From NCBI GenBank assembly GCA_958296165.1, contig OY282447.1, positions 3,286,001 through 3,350,000 of the forward strand: a stretch of 64,000 nt of DNA, given 5' to 3'. A program made the translations under genes and the position numbers. Within the stretch, counting starts at the first letter, position 1, and every line of letters begins with the position of its first letter. Positions 46,101-54,630 of this stretch are shown here, piece by piece. Under the pieces are notes generated by a model. That model did not search any database, was not told the origin of the DNA, and saw only the letters and a program-made list of their open reading frames with translations. This stretch comes from an uncultured Pseudomonadales bacterium (lineage in GTDB: Bacteria; Pseudomonadota; Gammaproteobacteria; Pseudomonadales; Azotimanducaceae).

Positions 46101-46543
46101 ATCGGGGCTTCGCTGGCGCGATGGTCGGTCTGTCGCGCCACCTAGTGGGTCGGCTAACGCCAGCGGAAGGTGCGGATCGCATAGCGGAAACAGGCGCCGA
46201 ATTGCAGCGCCGCCTAGCAGCCGCTTTTGCAGAACACATCGACGAGCAGCCGTTCGAGGACGAAGAAGAGCGCAATGAGCGCCGGCGCAACGTGGAACTT
46301 CGCGTGCGGGAACTGCTTGCGGCTTGGAACTCGATCGTGGCGGATTACCACCAAGCCAACGTGCAGGTGAAGTATCAACAATACGAGATGAAGCAGCGTC
46401 GGCCGCTGCTGCGCGAAATGCTAGACACGCAGTTCGAGTCGGATCAGCACCGTCTGTTTCGCGCCAACCGCTCCCTGCGCGACGTAGAGCCCGACGTCAA
46501 CCTGTACCTGCGCGAACTGAGTGGCCGGGAAGTTCAGCCATGA
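43136..46543 (+). CDS. drmA: DISARM helicase DrmA
   Basis: 1135 residues. The N-terminal 350 or so residues are family-specific. Helicase motifs include FFPTGGGKTEAYLG (Walker A), a DELHLISGPLG motif II (DELH), ASTATVR, and C-terminal motifs NMISVGLDIQRLGLM and QATSRVGRD. CPWC...CANFEC forms a zinc-ribbon-like insertion. DrmA and DrmB are the core DISARM pair and form a DNA-binding helicase complex that blocks phage DNA. The gene overlaps drmB by ATGA. Its class 1 partners drmD and drmMI lie 17-24 kb upstream. Confidence 0.9.
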   Translation: MTDIVSNSNPALTTSAEIRAYLAYALNLDLIGPPAGHELADERIPGWVRPSNWYLTGFLVPSDAPAEQNADADEEEELDETPAVAGLAEESTADRRPARRGFFPSSLGLSFLVAKNVNVLEVTARWGDYAVADAEDESGKPMSLWQRKPNEVTLPLQLGTEGSHPVPDSSGLCIHVQERPLNASKLREIPAGTRAVSIFLVNQRKPASENHLAETAYAFQAELEVRSEQPFVPRPNPRQPQATDRDDSVADLHYADTPEYATGHGVSADWELRNGLCHSVRTAWIARAHVQRTATAQVRGAELSMEALGELANRQEAAAALTPLVQQYRTWIESQRDGLPALAGARRKTAEELLQRAGFAADRMAAGIDALAKEEDVLDAFRVSNRAVARALRQRLPGSFEDESPRWRAFQLAFILLNLAGLADPKDPHRETVDLLFFPTGGGKTEAYLGLAALAMVLRRLRNPQANGKAGAGVSVVMRYTLRLLTLDQLGRATGLVCALELEREKNVQRYGSWPFEIGLWVGKAATPNVMGRKGENRSDSARAKTRQFKANPRARPAPIPLENCPWCAAPFQPDSFSLWPNDDKPTELRVVCANFECEFSGDRALPVLGVDEPIYQRLPAFLIATVDKLASLPWEAKSGKLLGGAERHDSHGYYGAAESAGVGQKLPQPLPPPDLVIQDELHLISGPLGTMVGLYETVIDALCTRQLGEGEHIRPKIVASTATVRHAQEQIQALFARRNTQIFPPPGIRRQDSFFAQTMPADDEARLYLGVTASGRSPKVLMRRVWLALMAAAQKAYRDAGSVKNETNPADPYMTVLGYFNSLRELGGARRILEEEVSNTVQHYGERKRIGEDRGLFRDRRRLSEVLELTSRVSTDKVADARRRLEAMSHEKRRVDWAIATNMISVGLDIQRLGLMLVLGQPKSHAEYIQATSRVGRDHHRPGLVVTLLNMYKPRDRSHYERFRHFHETFYRSVEVSSVTPFSARALDRGFAGAMVGLSRHLVGRLTPAEGADRIAETGAELQRRLAAAFAEHIDEQPFEDEEERNERRRNVELRVRELLAAWNSIVADYHQANVQVKYQQYEMKQRRPLLREMLDTQFESDQHRLFRANRSLRDVEPDVNLYLRELSGREVQP

Positions 46544-48357
46544 GCCGTGCATTCGGCAGCATCCGCCAAAGCCAAGTGATAACCACCTACGGGCCGGGCG
46601 CGCTCATCGACTTGCCGGCGCACTCCGCCATCGTCGGCGGATTGGACACATGGCCCAAGGACCTGCAGGAGATCGTTGAGCCGCGGCTCTCGCGTGCGTT
46701 GCAGCACATCACCGCAGTACCGGCGCCGCGGCTCTACGCGCCACCACCCGCGCCTTCGGAACCCTGGGCGCCAGCCAAAGGAATCGGCGCGTGGCGGTTC
46801 CCCGAGTGGTTCGTAGTGCAGGAGGGTGGTTTCTCGGCCAGCAGCGAAAGCGCGGGCCGGCCGCAGTCGCGCCGCTTGGTGCAGCGCAAGGCGCTGGATG
46901 AGCGCGGCAGGTTCGAGGGCGTGGACGTGGTACCCACACGCTTCGTGCGCGCCTGCCCGCGTGGACATGTCGACGACGTGGATTGGCCGGCGTTCGTCCA
47001 CGGGCCGGAGGTGCGTTGCCGCCGGCAACTGTGGCTGGATGAGCGTGGCACCACAGGCGGCCTTGGCGAACTTACCGTGCGTTGCGAGTGCGGCAAGTCG
47101 CGGAACCTCTCGGAAGCATCCGACATTGGCGCGAATCCCTTGGGCCAATGCCGTGGTAGTCGGCCTTGGCTGGGGCGCAACACGAACGAGGAGTGCGATC
47201 AGATCAGCCGCCTGCTGATCCGCACGGCCACCAACGCGTACTTTCCGCAAGTCGCCAGCGTACTCTCGCTGCCAGATACCGGCTCGGCCGTGCAGGAAGC
47301 CGTTGTTGCCGTTTGGGATGTGCTGCAAGCGGTTCAGGACGCCAGTCTGCTCGCCCCATTCAAGACCGTGCCGAAAGTTGCCGAAGCGCTTGCTCCCTTT
47401 GAGGACGAGCAAGTGCTTCGCGCCATTGAGGAAGTGAGAAGCGGCACTGGCCAACTGCGGCCGCTGAAGGAAGCGGAACTCGAAGCGCTGCTTGGCGCCG
47501 AGGAGGGTTTCGGCGACGAACCAGCAACGGACGCCAACTTCCACGCCCGCCGACTGCCAGAGTCAGCCTGGCGAGGCGACACCGACAACGGTGAGCGCAT
47601 CGCTGCGGTGGTTCAGCTGCATCGTCTGCGCGAGGTGCTGGCGCTCATTGGCTTTACACGTTTGGATGCCGTTACGCCAGACATCCACGGCGACTTCGAG
47701 AGCGACGTCATGCGTGCCGAGATCGCCTTGGATCCGCGCTGGTTCCCGGCTGTGGAGAACCGCGGCGAGGGCGTGTTCGTGGAACTGCGGGCCGATGCCG
47801 TGGCGGCGTGGCTGAAACGCGCTGCGGTGTCCGCGCGCGTCGCTAAACTGGCCGAAGGCTACGAGCTTTGGCGGCAAAAGCGCAGCACGCAGCGCCCCTT
47901 TCCGGGCGGCGCATATGTGCTGCTGCACACGCTTGCCCATCTACTGGTGCAAGCCCTTGCCATGCGTTGCGGCTATCCGGTGAGTTCCATCCGCGAACGG
48001 ATCTACGCGGAAGATTCGCTGAGCGGGCGACGTTACGGCATCCTGCTTTACACGGGTACGCCGGACGCTGAGGGCACGTTGGGCGGGCTGGTGCAGCAGG
48101 GCCGTCACATCGAAAACCACTTGGCAGATGCGCTGCGCGCCGCCGCGCTGTGCTCCAACGATCCTATCTGTGCTCAGCATGTGCCCGATGAGAACGCTGC
48201 AACTCTGGAGAGCCGCCCGCTGCACGGCGCGGCTTGTCACGGCTGCTCGCTGATCGCTGAGACATCATGTGAAATGCGCAACGATTTTCTGGACCGAGCA
48301 CTGGTCGTACCCGTACTCGGCCTTGAAGACGCCGCGTTCTTCGCGTTGCCCGAGTGA
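46540..48357 (+). CDS. drmB: DISARM protein DrmB (DUF1998)
   Basis: 605 residues. The start at 46540 overlaps the drmA stop (ATGA). The C-terminal DUF1998 domain is clear: YVLLHTLAHLLVQALAMRCGY, GILLYTGTPDAEGTLGGLVQ and the four-Cys end CSNDPIC...CHGCSLIAETSCEMRNDFLDR. Two more Cys clusters (CPRGHVD; CECGKS) occur earlier. DrmB works with DrmA. The PLD nuclease drmC usually found next in DISARM is missing here. Confidence 0.9.
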   Translation: MSRAFGSIRQSQVITTYGPGALIDLPAHSAIVGGLDTWPKDLQEIVEPRLSRALQHITAVPAPRLYAPPPAPSEPWAPAKGIGAWRFPEWFVVQEGGFSASSESAGRPQSRRLVQRKALDERGRFEGVDVVPTRFVRACPRGHVDDVDWPAFVHGPEVRCRRQLWLDERGTTGGLGELTVRCECGKSRNLSEASDIGANPLGQCRGSRPWLGRNTNEECDQISRLLIRTATNAYFPQVASVLSLPDTGSAVQEAVVAVWDVLQAVQDASLLAPFKTVPKVAEALAPFEDEQVLRAIEEVRSGTGQLRPLKEAELEALLGAEEGFGDEPATDANFHARRLPESAWRGDTDNGERIAAVVQLHRLREVLALIGFTRLDAVTPDIHGDFESDVMRAEIALDPRWFPAVENRGEGVFVELRADAVAAWLKRAAVSARVAKLAEGYELWRQKRSTQRPFPGGAYVLLHTLAHLLVQALAMRCGYPVSSIRERIYAEDSLSGRRYGILLYTGTPDAEGTLGGLVQQGRHIENHLADALRAAALCSNDPICAQHVPDENAATLESRPLHGAACHGCSLIAETSCEMRNDFLDRALVVPVLGLEDAAFFALPE

Positions 48358-48542
48358 GCGGCCCAGTTGCGGCGGAAGCCCGCCTACCGTGCTAGCGGAA
48401 CCTGCTATGGTTCGGCGCGGGGAGCACGCCGACGCTTGGCCCGTCTGCTCCCATCGTTCTATCCGGGAGCAGTTCCATAGCAACCGATCCATCCACCGAC
48501 GCCCAATCCCCCACTACGCAAGCCCTTGCGAGCGGTGAGGTT
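48358..48542. other. Gap between drmB and the PP2C gene
   Basis: 185 bp. No drmC, promoter dyad or terminator hairpin was recognised. Confidence 0.4.
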
Positions 48543-50126
48543 GTGCTCGCTCAGAAGCGGACAGCCTGGATGACGCACCGCATGCTCTCCAGACAGCTGT
48601 GGCTGCGTGGCGAAATCGGCGCAATGCACCTCGAAGAGTGCCCTTCCGGTTGGAATGGGAAGGCGAATTGGTGGCTGCCGGAACGCGACCGTCGCGCCGG
48701 GTTGCTGCTCTTGCTGTCGGACCTGATGCCTTGGCTGCCGCCGGCGCTTGCCGCGCCGCGCAAGCTGCAAGTGGCGGACTGCATGCCCTATCCGGAGAGA
48801 GCGCCAGGGAATGGCAAGTGGGATAGAAACTCGCCGGACATTGAGCGCCCGTTCGTCGACGCGGTGTTTGTGGACGATGCGGCGCACCTGCACTTGGTGG
48901 ACGTGGTTTCGGTGGGCGGCGGCGATGCCCTGCGCCTATTCAACCGCTGGCATGTCGACCTCAAGCTGCGCGGCCTCGAGCGCCACTGGTGGCAACGCGC
49001 CATGTCGAGTTCTCCCTTCGAGGCGGAGTACGACAAGCTGTGCTGGATGCGGGATCAATCCCCGCTGGCTGGTATTTCCTGGCTGGTGGAATCGATAGGA
49101 GACGAGATTCCCCACACCACCGCAGAAGCGCTTTGGAACTGGGTGGGAAGGCGTTGCAGAACATACTGGAGCGGCGACGTGCCCTACGAGCGGAAACAGA
49201 GCCCGCACTGCATTCTCGTCACGGATGGCGCCACGCCGTCGGACGAAAAACTGCTGGAGCTGGACCCGTACGGCAACGAAACGCTGGCGTGCGTCACTCC
49301 CTTCGTGCTGGATGGGTCGAATTGGTTGCGCGTGGATGTGCGCGGATGGATACATTCGAGCGGCGAGTTTGGCGAATCTCTGTTGCCTGCCACGAACCGC
49401 ATCTGCCGCATGGCCGGCGCAACGGACGTCGGCAAGCGAAGAACGGCCAACCAGGACGCCTTGCTGTGGAGCGAGGAAGACGGCTGGGCGGCCGTTGCCG
49501 ATGGGATGGGCGGGCACCCCAATGGCGATGTGGCCAGCGCCACGACGTTGCGTGTGTTCGGCGAAGCCATGCGGCAATGGCCAGACGCGCATATCCCGCA
49601 CTCAAGACGCACTGTCGCGCAGCGCCTGCGCCAAGCGGCCGTAGAGGCGAACGCCGAGCTGTGGAAGGAAAACGAAGGCAAGGGAATCTTCGAGCGCATG
49701 GGCACAACGTTGTGCGCTTTGCGCTTGCACGGCGATCGACTGTCTATCGTGCATGCCGGCGACAGCCGCATCTACGAAGTCACCCCCGGCAGCACATACC
49801 AGGCGCCCGAACTTCTGCGCCTAACGCGGGATCACGGCGAAGGCGGCGGCTTGGACCGTGCCTTGGGCTTGTGGGAACGAATCCCCGTGGACATGGACAC
49901 GCTGCCGATCTCGCGCAACGCGCTGTACCTGCTATGCACGGACGGCTTGACGAACATGGTGGACGACGGGGAGATTCTCAACCTGTGCCTGCGCTACGCA
50001 CGTCGCGCCGGCGATTTAGAGGGCTTGGTCGTCGCTTTGATCGCGGCTGCGAACGAAGCGGGCGGCAGCGACAACATCACCGTGTGCGTGGTGGAAGCGA
50101 AGGAGCGACCGGATCAACCAACGTAG
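48543..50126 (+). CDS. PP2C (PPM) Ser/Thr phosphatase with unknown N-terminal domain
   Basis: 527 residues from GTG 48543 (start uncertain). Residues about 295-520 are a PPM phosphatase: TDVGKRRTANQDALL, VADGMGGHPNGDVAS (metal Asp320), MGTTLCAL, VHAGDSRIYEV, LCTDGLTNMV and GGSDNITV. All metal-binding Asp motifs are present. The first 290 residues are Trp-rich and match nothing I recognise. It sits where drmC would be and on the same strand as drmA and drmB, so it may be an accessory of that locus. No kinase partner is present in the window. Confidence 0.78.
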   Translation: MLAQKRTAWMTHRMLSRQLWLRGEIGAMHLEECPSGWNGKANWWLPERDRRAGLLLLLSDLMPWLPPALAAPRKLQVADCMPYPERAPGNGKWDRNSPDIERPFVDAVFVDDAAHLHLVDVVSVGGGDALRLFNRWHVDLKLRGLERHWWQRAMSSSPFEAEYDKLCWMRDQSPLAGISWLVESIGDEIPHTTAEALWNWVGRRCRTYWSGDVPYERKQSPHCILVTDGATPSDEKLLELDPYGNETLACVTPFVLDGSNWLRVDVRGWIHSSGEFGESLLPATNRICRMAGATDVGKRRTANQDALLWSEEDGWAAVADGMGGHPNGDVASATTLRVFGEAMRQWPDAHIPHSRRTVAQRLRQAAVEANAELWKENEGKGIFERMGTTLCALRLHGDRLSIVHAGDSRIYEVTPGSTYQAPELLRLTRDHGEGGGLDRALGLWERIPVDMDTLPISRNALYLLCTDGLTNMVDDGEILNLCLRYARRAGDLEGLVVALIAAANEAGGSDNITVCVVEAKERPDQPT

Positions 50127-50143
50127 CGCGGGACCGTGTGCCG

Positions 50144-52334
50144 CTACGTTACCGGCAGGACTTTCCGGAACGTCAGCGAGATGCGGCGATTGCGGTTGCG
50201 CTTCCGACGCTTGCCAGCCGCGTCAACGTATGGATCCGACTTTCGTTTTACGATCTCGTGCTTCCATTTCCACCTTGCCTCGCCCTGCATGACGGCGACG
50301 CTCCGGCGTTCGAGTAGCCGCGGCATTTTATCGGCCTTGCGATTCTTGCTGTCGGGGGCATGAAAGGCCATCTCCCAGGACTCCAGTAGGCTGATCGTCG
50401 CGATGCCATCGGCGAAACTCTTTCGAGCGTCGGCGTGCGGAGTGATGCCTTGGCCGGCTTCGTATTCGTTGACGATGACCTGATCCGGCAGCTGCGGCAC
50501 GAGCTTCCTCTCGTATAGGCGCAAGGCGAGCTCGGCAAGCGGTGCCGGCAGTTCGCCGAGTCGCATTGACGCATCCACTTCGCGAGCGCTGTAGTCGTAG
50601 CGCCAGCCGTAGTGCTGCACACGTCTTGAAAGCTCGCTGCTCCATTCTTGCTGGTCGATCCATTCGACCAGGCGTTGTTCTTGATCTTCGTCGAGGAAGT
50701 CCGGTTCGTAGTGGAGGCCAGGAATGACGACGTTGGCCGATTTAGCGTGTGCTTCGGATGTCGGTGGTGCTGGCAGCTTGCAGCCCTCGACAGCGACAAG
50801 CCAGCGGAAGGACTCGGCGTCGAAGGTTCCTCGGGGCAAGTAGAAGTTCACCTTGCCAAGTGCTTCGAGACGACCGTTGCGGATGTCCAGTTTGCCTGTA
50901 CCAGACGTCGGCACTTCCATATCTTGGACCGAAACCTTATTGCAGGGCCAATTCAGTTCTTCTGCCAAGCTCTGCGCCGTACGGCAGATCTCGGTATCGC
51001 TGAAGTCCGCCGCATACCACTTGCCGCGGGTCTGCTGCGCCTTGCACGCAAAGTGCTCGTCTCCGTGAGACAGCACGAAACCTGCTGCTTCTCTGCGCCA
51101 GCGGAGGTCGAGGCGGCCATTGGGCCAGTGCATCTTCGCGGATTGAGGCGAGCAAACGGACAACGCCTCGATGGAAAGCAGCTCTCGTTGCAATGCGCGA
51201 CCGCGAAAGTCCGCGGCCAGTCTCTTGTAGCCGTTCAACAAGCCGCACAACGTGGCAGCTGACCATGCCACGCCTGGCGGCAGGCTGGGCATGTCTTTGA
51301 ACCAAGTCTTGAATCGGCTGGGTTCAGGGCGGGTTAGCACTAGCTGAATGGCAACGCCAACCGGATTCTTCCGCCAGTTTTCGATTTGCACGATCGCGTC
51401 CGCCCTCAATATCCGCGCAGTGCTGTCTTGCCAAGCAGCGATCTCATCGTTGAACTCCGCACGACCGTGCCGCATCGCGTGCTCTGCCATGCGAACCAGA
51501 AGATTCCGGGGCCCCGATGGCTGTTCATTGCAGTCGCCCTGGAAAGTGTCTATAGCCGCTAGCCATAGGCAGTCCGCCAGTGTGCTGGGGTGCTCGGTCC
51601 GTTGCCCCCAAGGCGGGAATCGCCACCACGGCGCATCGACGGCGACAGTCAGCTCTGCCAGACGCGAGGGATCGGCCGCCACGCTCGCTTGCAGTACATC
51701 CATCCACGGGTCGATGCGTGGCACTGCCCACACTGCCATCGTTAGTGCGCCGTGGATGGAATCTTGACTAGCTGGAATCACAACAAGCGCTGCTTTTACT
51801 TCACAATCGGGGTCGGTGTCGAACTCGCAGCAGTCCATCTCGTCGTCCACAGTTAGCTGTATGTCTGAGAGGTCGAGGTTTGACGCAACGCGGCTCATAC
51901 CGATTAGATGGTTCTTTTCCTCGGATGAGGGCACTGCTACGGAAGAGATCGCAAAGGTAGGGAGGGCACCGGGCCAACGCACTGCGTCGTCCGCTGCGCG
52001 GAGATCATGAAAACATGTGGGCATCCATTGGCCATTACGGAAAACCAGCGTGTCTAGGTCCGGCAGTTTTGTTCGCACTCAAAGACAACTGCACGGCAAT
52101 TCGATGCCCTGAAATTGGCCGCTCGGACTCCCTTGGAAATCTGTGTACGCCCAACACCTGCGTGGCGTTCCCTTCTAGGGGGCGCAGCCAACCGTCCTCC
52201 AAGGCACGGAACAAGCGGCGGTGATCTACCGTCAGGCCAAGCTGTGGGAGGGCCGCGCAGGCCGGTGGTGGGCTTTGATTGACGGGGCCCGCGTCGATAG
52301 GCAGCCCGAGTTGGTCGTCTCTGTTCATACGCAC
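50144..52334 (-). pseudogene. AlkB-like 2OG-Fe(II) dioxygenase fused to a long N-terminal domain, one-base frameshift
   Basis: The gene overlaps the end of the helicase gene and begins MRMNRDDQLGLPIDAGPVN. At the T4 run 52067-52070 one extra base breaks the frame; removing it gives ...SANKLPDLDTLVF and a 729-codon gene. A GTG at 52078 could also restart translation, giving 644 residues. The last 200 residues are AlkB-like: NEYEAGQGITPHAD (iron ligands H and D), WKWKHEI (second His) and RRISLTFRKV (2OG-binding Arg). About 500 N-terminal residues are unrecognised. AlkB enzymes remove alkyl groups from nucleic acids, which fits the LexA box upstream of this operon. Confidence 0.72.
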
Positions 52335-53656
52335 TCCACGATCTCAGGTCCAGGCAGGGCGTCGCTAATTGTTTGCGTCAGGCGACTGTCCGGACCGCAA
52401 ATCAACCACAGGTTGTCTCGTGCGCGACTGCACATCATGTACATGCTGCGCCTCTCGCGATCGCTTTTGCATGGAAGGAAACGATGGAGTTCGAGGATGA
52501 ACACAGTGTCGAACTCTTGCCCCTTCACGGATTCTTTGTTGAGAATCGTAACGCCATCCTCGAGCACGTTAGTCTGATCTTCACTCCGGCTGTTGTAGGT
52601 GTAGAACTGTACGCGAAACTTTGGGGGTCCTTCGCGGAGCAGTAGGAGCAGACGCTGCCCAGTCTCGTTTCGATCGACGACAACACCCGTGCTGCCGCCC
52701 TGAGTTTGCATCGAGTTGGAAATCCTGCGTGCCACCGTCTCAAGCGACCACTTCTCCGCGACACAGGGTAATCCGCCAGAGGAGGATCGCCGAACTGTAG
52801 CTGCCGGTAGCCGCCCCGCATGGAAGTGTTCGGCTAGACGAGCGATCTGAGGCGTGTTTCTATGATTCTGCGTGAGAATGATGGGGTCGGGCAGATTGGC
52901 TGCGCGCCTGATCTGTTCCAGTGTCGTGCGCTGATTGGAAAGAGCCTGGTCGTCATCCGCGAATACGGACATCGTCTGCGAGATTGTAGCGCGATGCGTA
53001 CTCGAAGAATCCTTCGGCCAAGTCCTGTCCTTCATCTACGACCAAATGAGCTCGGTTCTGAGCGTCCCCGCGCTGTTCGAGGATGTGAAGCATCTCGCTC
53101 CAGATGTAGGCGTACCGGTCGTCCGGGGGCGTTGGCGGTTCACTTTTCGTTCTTTTCCCGTAGTCGCTCCACACATAGCTCTGCATCGTCGCGATAGTCC
53201 CGGTGAAGGCGGCGACTTCATCGGTCTGCGTCATCCCGCTCTGCTCGCTTAGCAGCTCCATCAGCCGGCGAAGCATACGGTTGTACGTCAAAATGACGGT
53301 ATCTGGTTCGCCTTCGGCCAGGGCGATTGCATTAGGACATAAAATGTCGTCTCGTCGCCCAAAAGGCACGCCGAACAGTGGCAAGCGACCCCTCAAAACC
53401 GTCTTGTCAGACCCATTTCGGTCGTTTTGGAGGTGAAATCGGCCCCGGCCGGGGGCTGTTTGGCCACATAACCCACCAAAGATTCCCAAATGCAATCGCC
53501 CTGGCCTTCGGCAACCATCTGAGCTCGACGCACGGCGAGGACGGTTTTGCCTGATCCTGGAGGACCGGCGACGAAGATCGTCTCGTCCAACGGCCACTCG
53601 AGCACGTCTAGTTGCTCATCTACGCTCTCTAGCTCTTCCCAAGTTGGCAACCGCAT
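52325..53656 (-). pseudogene. UvrD-like superfamily 1 helicase, broken by a MITE and a one-base frameshift
   Basis: Block 1 (53656 to 53505) has Walker A, VAGPPGSGKTVLAVRRAQMVAEG. Block 2 (53318 to about 52985) continues EPDTVILTYNRMLRRL and has Walker B, LVVDEGQDL. Block 3 (to 52325) has FADDDQAL, NHRNTPQIARL and VLNKE-like late motifs (TILNKESVKGQEFDTVFILEL). Removing the 186-bp MITE and one 8-bp duplication joins blocks 1 and 2 in frame. One surplus base near 52983 separates blocks 2 and 3. The start is 1 bp after the methyltransferase stop and the end overlaps the AlkB-like gene. Confidence 0.8.
53311..53512. mobile_element. 186-bp MITE with 8-bp target duplication
   Basis: Inverted ends CAGGGCGATTGCATT (53319-53333) and its complement (53489-53504) enclose about 155 bp with no gene. 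CCTTCGGC flanks both sides (53311-53318 and 53505-53512). Precise removal restores the helicase reading frame (MVAEG-EPDTVILTYN). Size, perfect ends and absence of a transposase make it a non-autonomous element. The parent family was not identified. Confidence 0.88.
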
Positions 53657-54478
53657 CTAACCACCTCCGAGCAAGAGTTTGGTCTTCGTGGGGCGACGGA
53701 ACACCGCGTACCGGAGATTCCGCGGTCGGTTGCCCTCCCATCGCTCGATGACAATCTCGCCAGTCCCGTCGGCCGGCATGTCGAAGCCGGCGTTCTGCAT
53801 CGCCACTTGGAAACGCGGGAAGTTGCGATTGGCGTCGGGTCTCGGAGAATTGGTGTAGAGCACGGCGACCCGGCCATTCCCTAGTCTAGCCAGCAGCTCG
53901 TCAAGATCAGCGACCAGTCGAACGGGGTCCAAGGTCGGGCTTGCCAAGAGATATGAGACGATGACCAGCACGGACCGCCAGCCTGGTGCTCTGTCCCAAT
54001 CGACAGCCGCGGGCCCGCTCGCCCAGCGCCGTCTCATGCCGTTGAGCCGGGGCACGCTAGCTGCTAGGCGTTCGCCAAGGTCGCGCATGGTCTCCGACGA
54101 GTCCACGCCGATGTAGTCGAACGCGGGAGGATCGAGCACGCCGGCCAACGCCAAGCCGCCGGTGCAGGGACCGCATCCAACGTCGATCACAATGGGGTCG
54201 TCTGGCGTCTGATTCGCAAAGATCATGCGAAATGCCTCTGTAAGCTCCTCCAAATGCCCCTTTTGGTTGAAGTAGGCGTTGAGCAAAGCGCGGTCTGCGG
54301 GAGAAAGGTCGTGCCAAGGCTCATCGAACGGCGCTCGTCCCCACTCTATGGCAGCCATCGCCGCATAGCTGCTCAAGCCGAGGTAGCTATCCGATCCAGA
54401 CCGCGGATCGTTCCGAATCCGGTCAACAACCTCTGCGCGGCGCAAGTCCCGTAGCCATCGGGGCAACTCTACTGCCAC
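53657..54478 (-). CDS. Class I SAM-dependent methyltransferase, first gene of a repair/defence-like operon
   Basis: 273 residues from GTG 54478 with a GTAGGAG Shine-Dalgarno. The SAM motif is IVIDVGCGPCTGGLALAG (about residues 95-112), followed by YIGVDSSETM with the acidic ribose-binding residue. No NPPY/DPPY catalytic motif is seen, so it may methylate RNA, protein or a small molecule rather than DNA adenine. It is followed at 1 bp by the helicase and then by the AlkB-like gene. A LexA-type box lies 34-49 bp upstream. Confidence 0.78.
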   Translation of the reverse strand: MAVELPRWLRDLRRAEVVDRIRNDPRSGSDSYLGLSSYAAMAAIEWGRAPFDEPWHDLSPADRALLNAYFNQKGHLEELTEAFRMIFANQTPDDPIVIDVGCGPCTGGLALAGVLDPPAFDYIGVDSSETMRDLGERLAASVPRLNGMRRRWASGPAAVDWDRAPGWRSVLVIVSYLLASPTLDPVRLVADLDELLARLGNGRVAVLYTNSPRPDANRNFPRFQVAMQNAGFDMPADGTGEIVIERWEGNRPRNLRYAVFRRPTKTKLLLGGG

Positions 54479-54511
54479 GCGGCACTCCTACATCTCGTGA
54501 ACCTTGGAATA

Positions 54512-54527
54512 CTGTATACAAAAACAG
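54512..54527 (-). promoter_or_regulatory. LexA (SOS) box upstream of the methyltransferase-helicase-AlkB operon
   Basis: CTGT-ATACAAAA-ACAG, an exact CTGT-N8-ACAG with TA before and TTA after (54510-54530). This is the gamma/beta-proteobacterial LexA operator pattern. It stands 34-49 bp upstream of the GTG start at 54478 and points to induction by DNA damage. Confidence 0.75.
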
Positions 54528-54530
54528 TTA

Positions 54531-54630
54531 TCCGCGCAACACGAGATTCTTCAAATCTGCCGAGTGGTCTTGCTCTCCGTCTCCCCGAAAAAGGAACTAG
54601 CCGCTCAAGTCGGCGTCGCGTCCGCTCCCA
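54531..54630. other. Right island junction
   Basis: 100 bp between the SOS box and the stop of the carboxylase beta gene. No att-like repeat or integrase was recognised. Confidence 0.35.

Noticed and set aside
48543-50126. Possible drmC (PLD nuclease) after drmB
   Set aside because: No HxKxxxxD motif; the C-terminal domain is clearly a PP2C phosphatase.
53036-54454. Small forward-strand frames over the helicase and methyltransferase
   Set aside because: They are shadows of reverse-strand genes, with no family motifs or ribosome sites.
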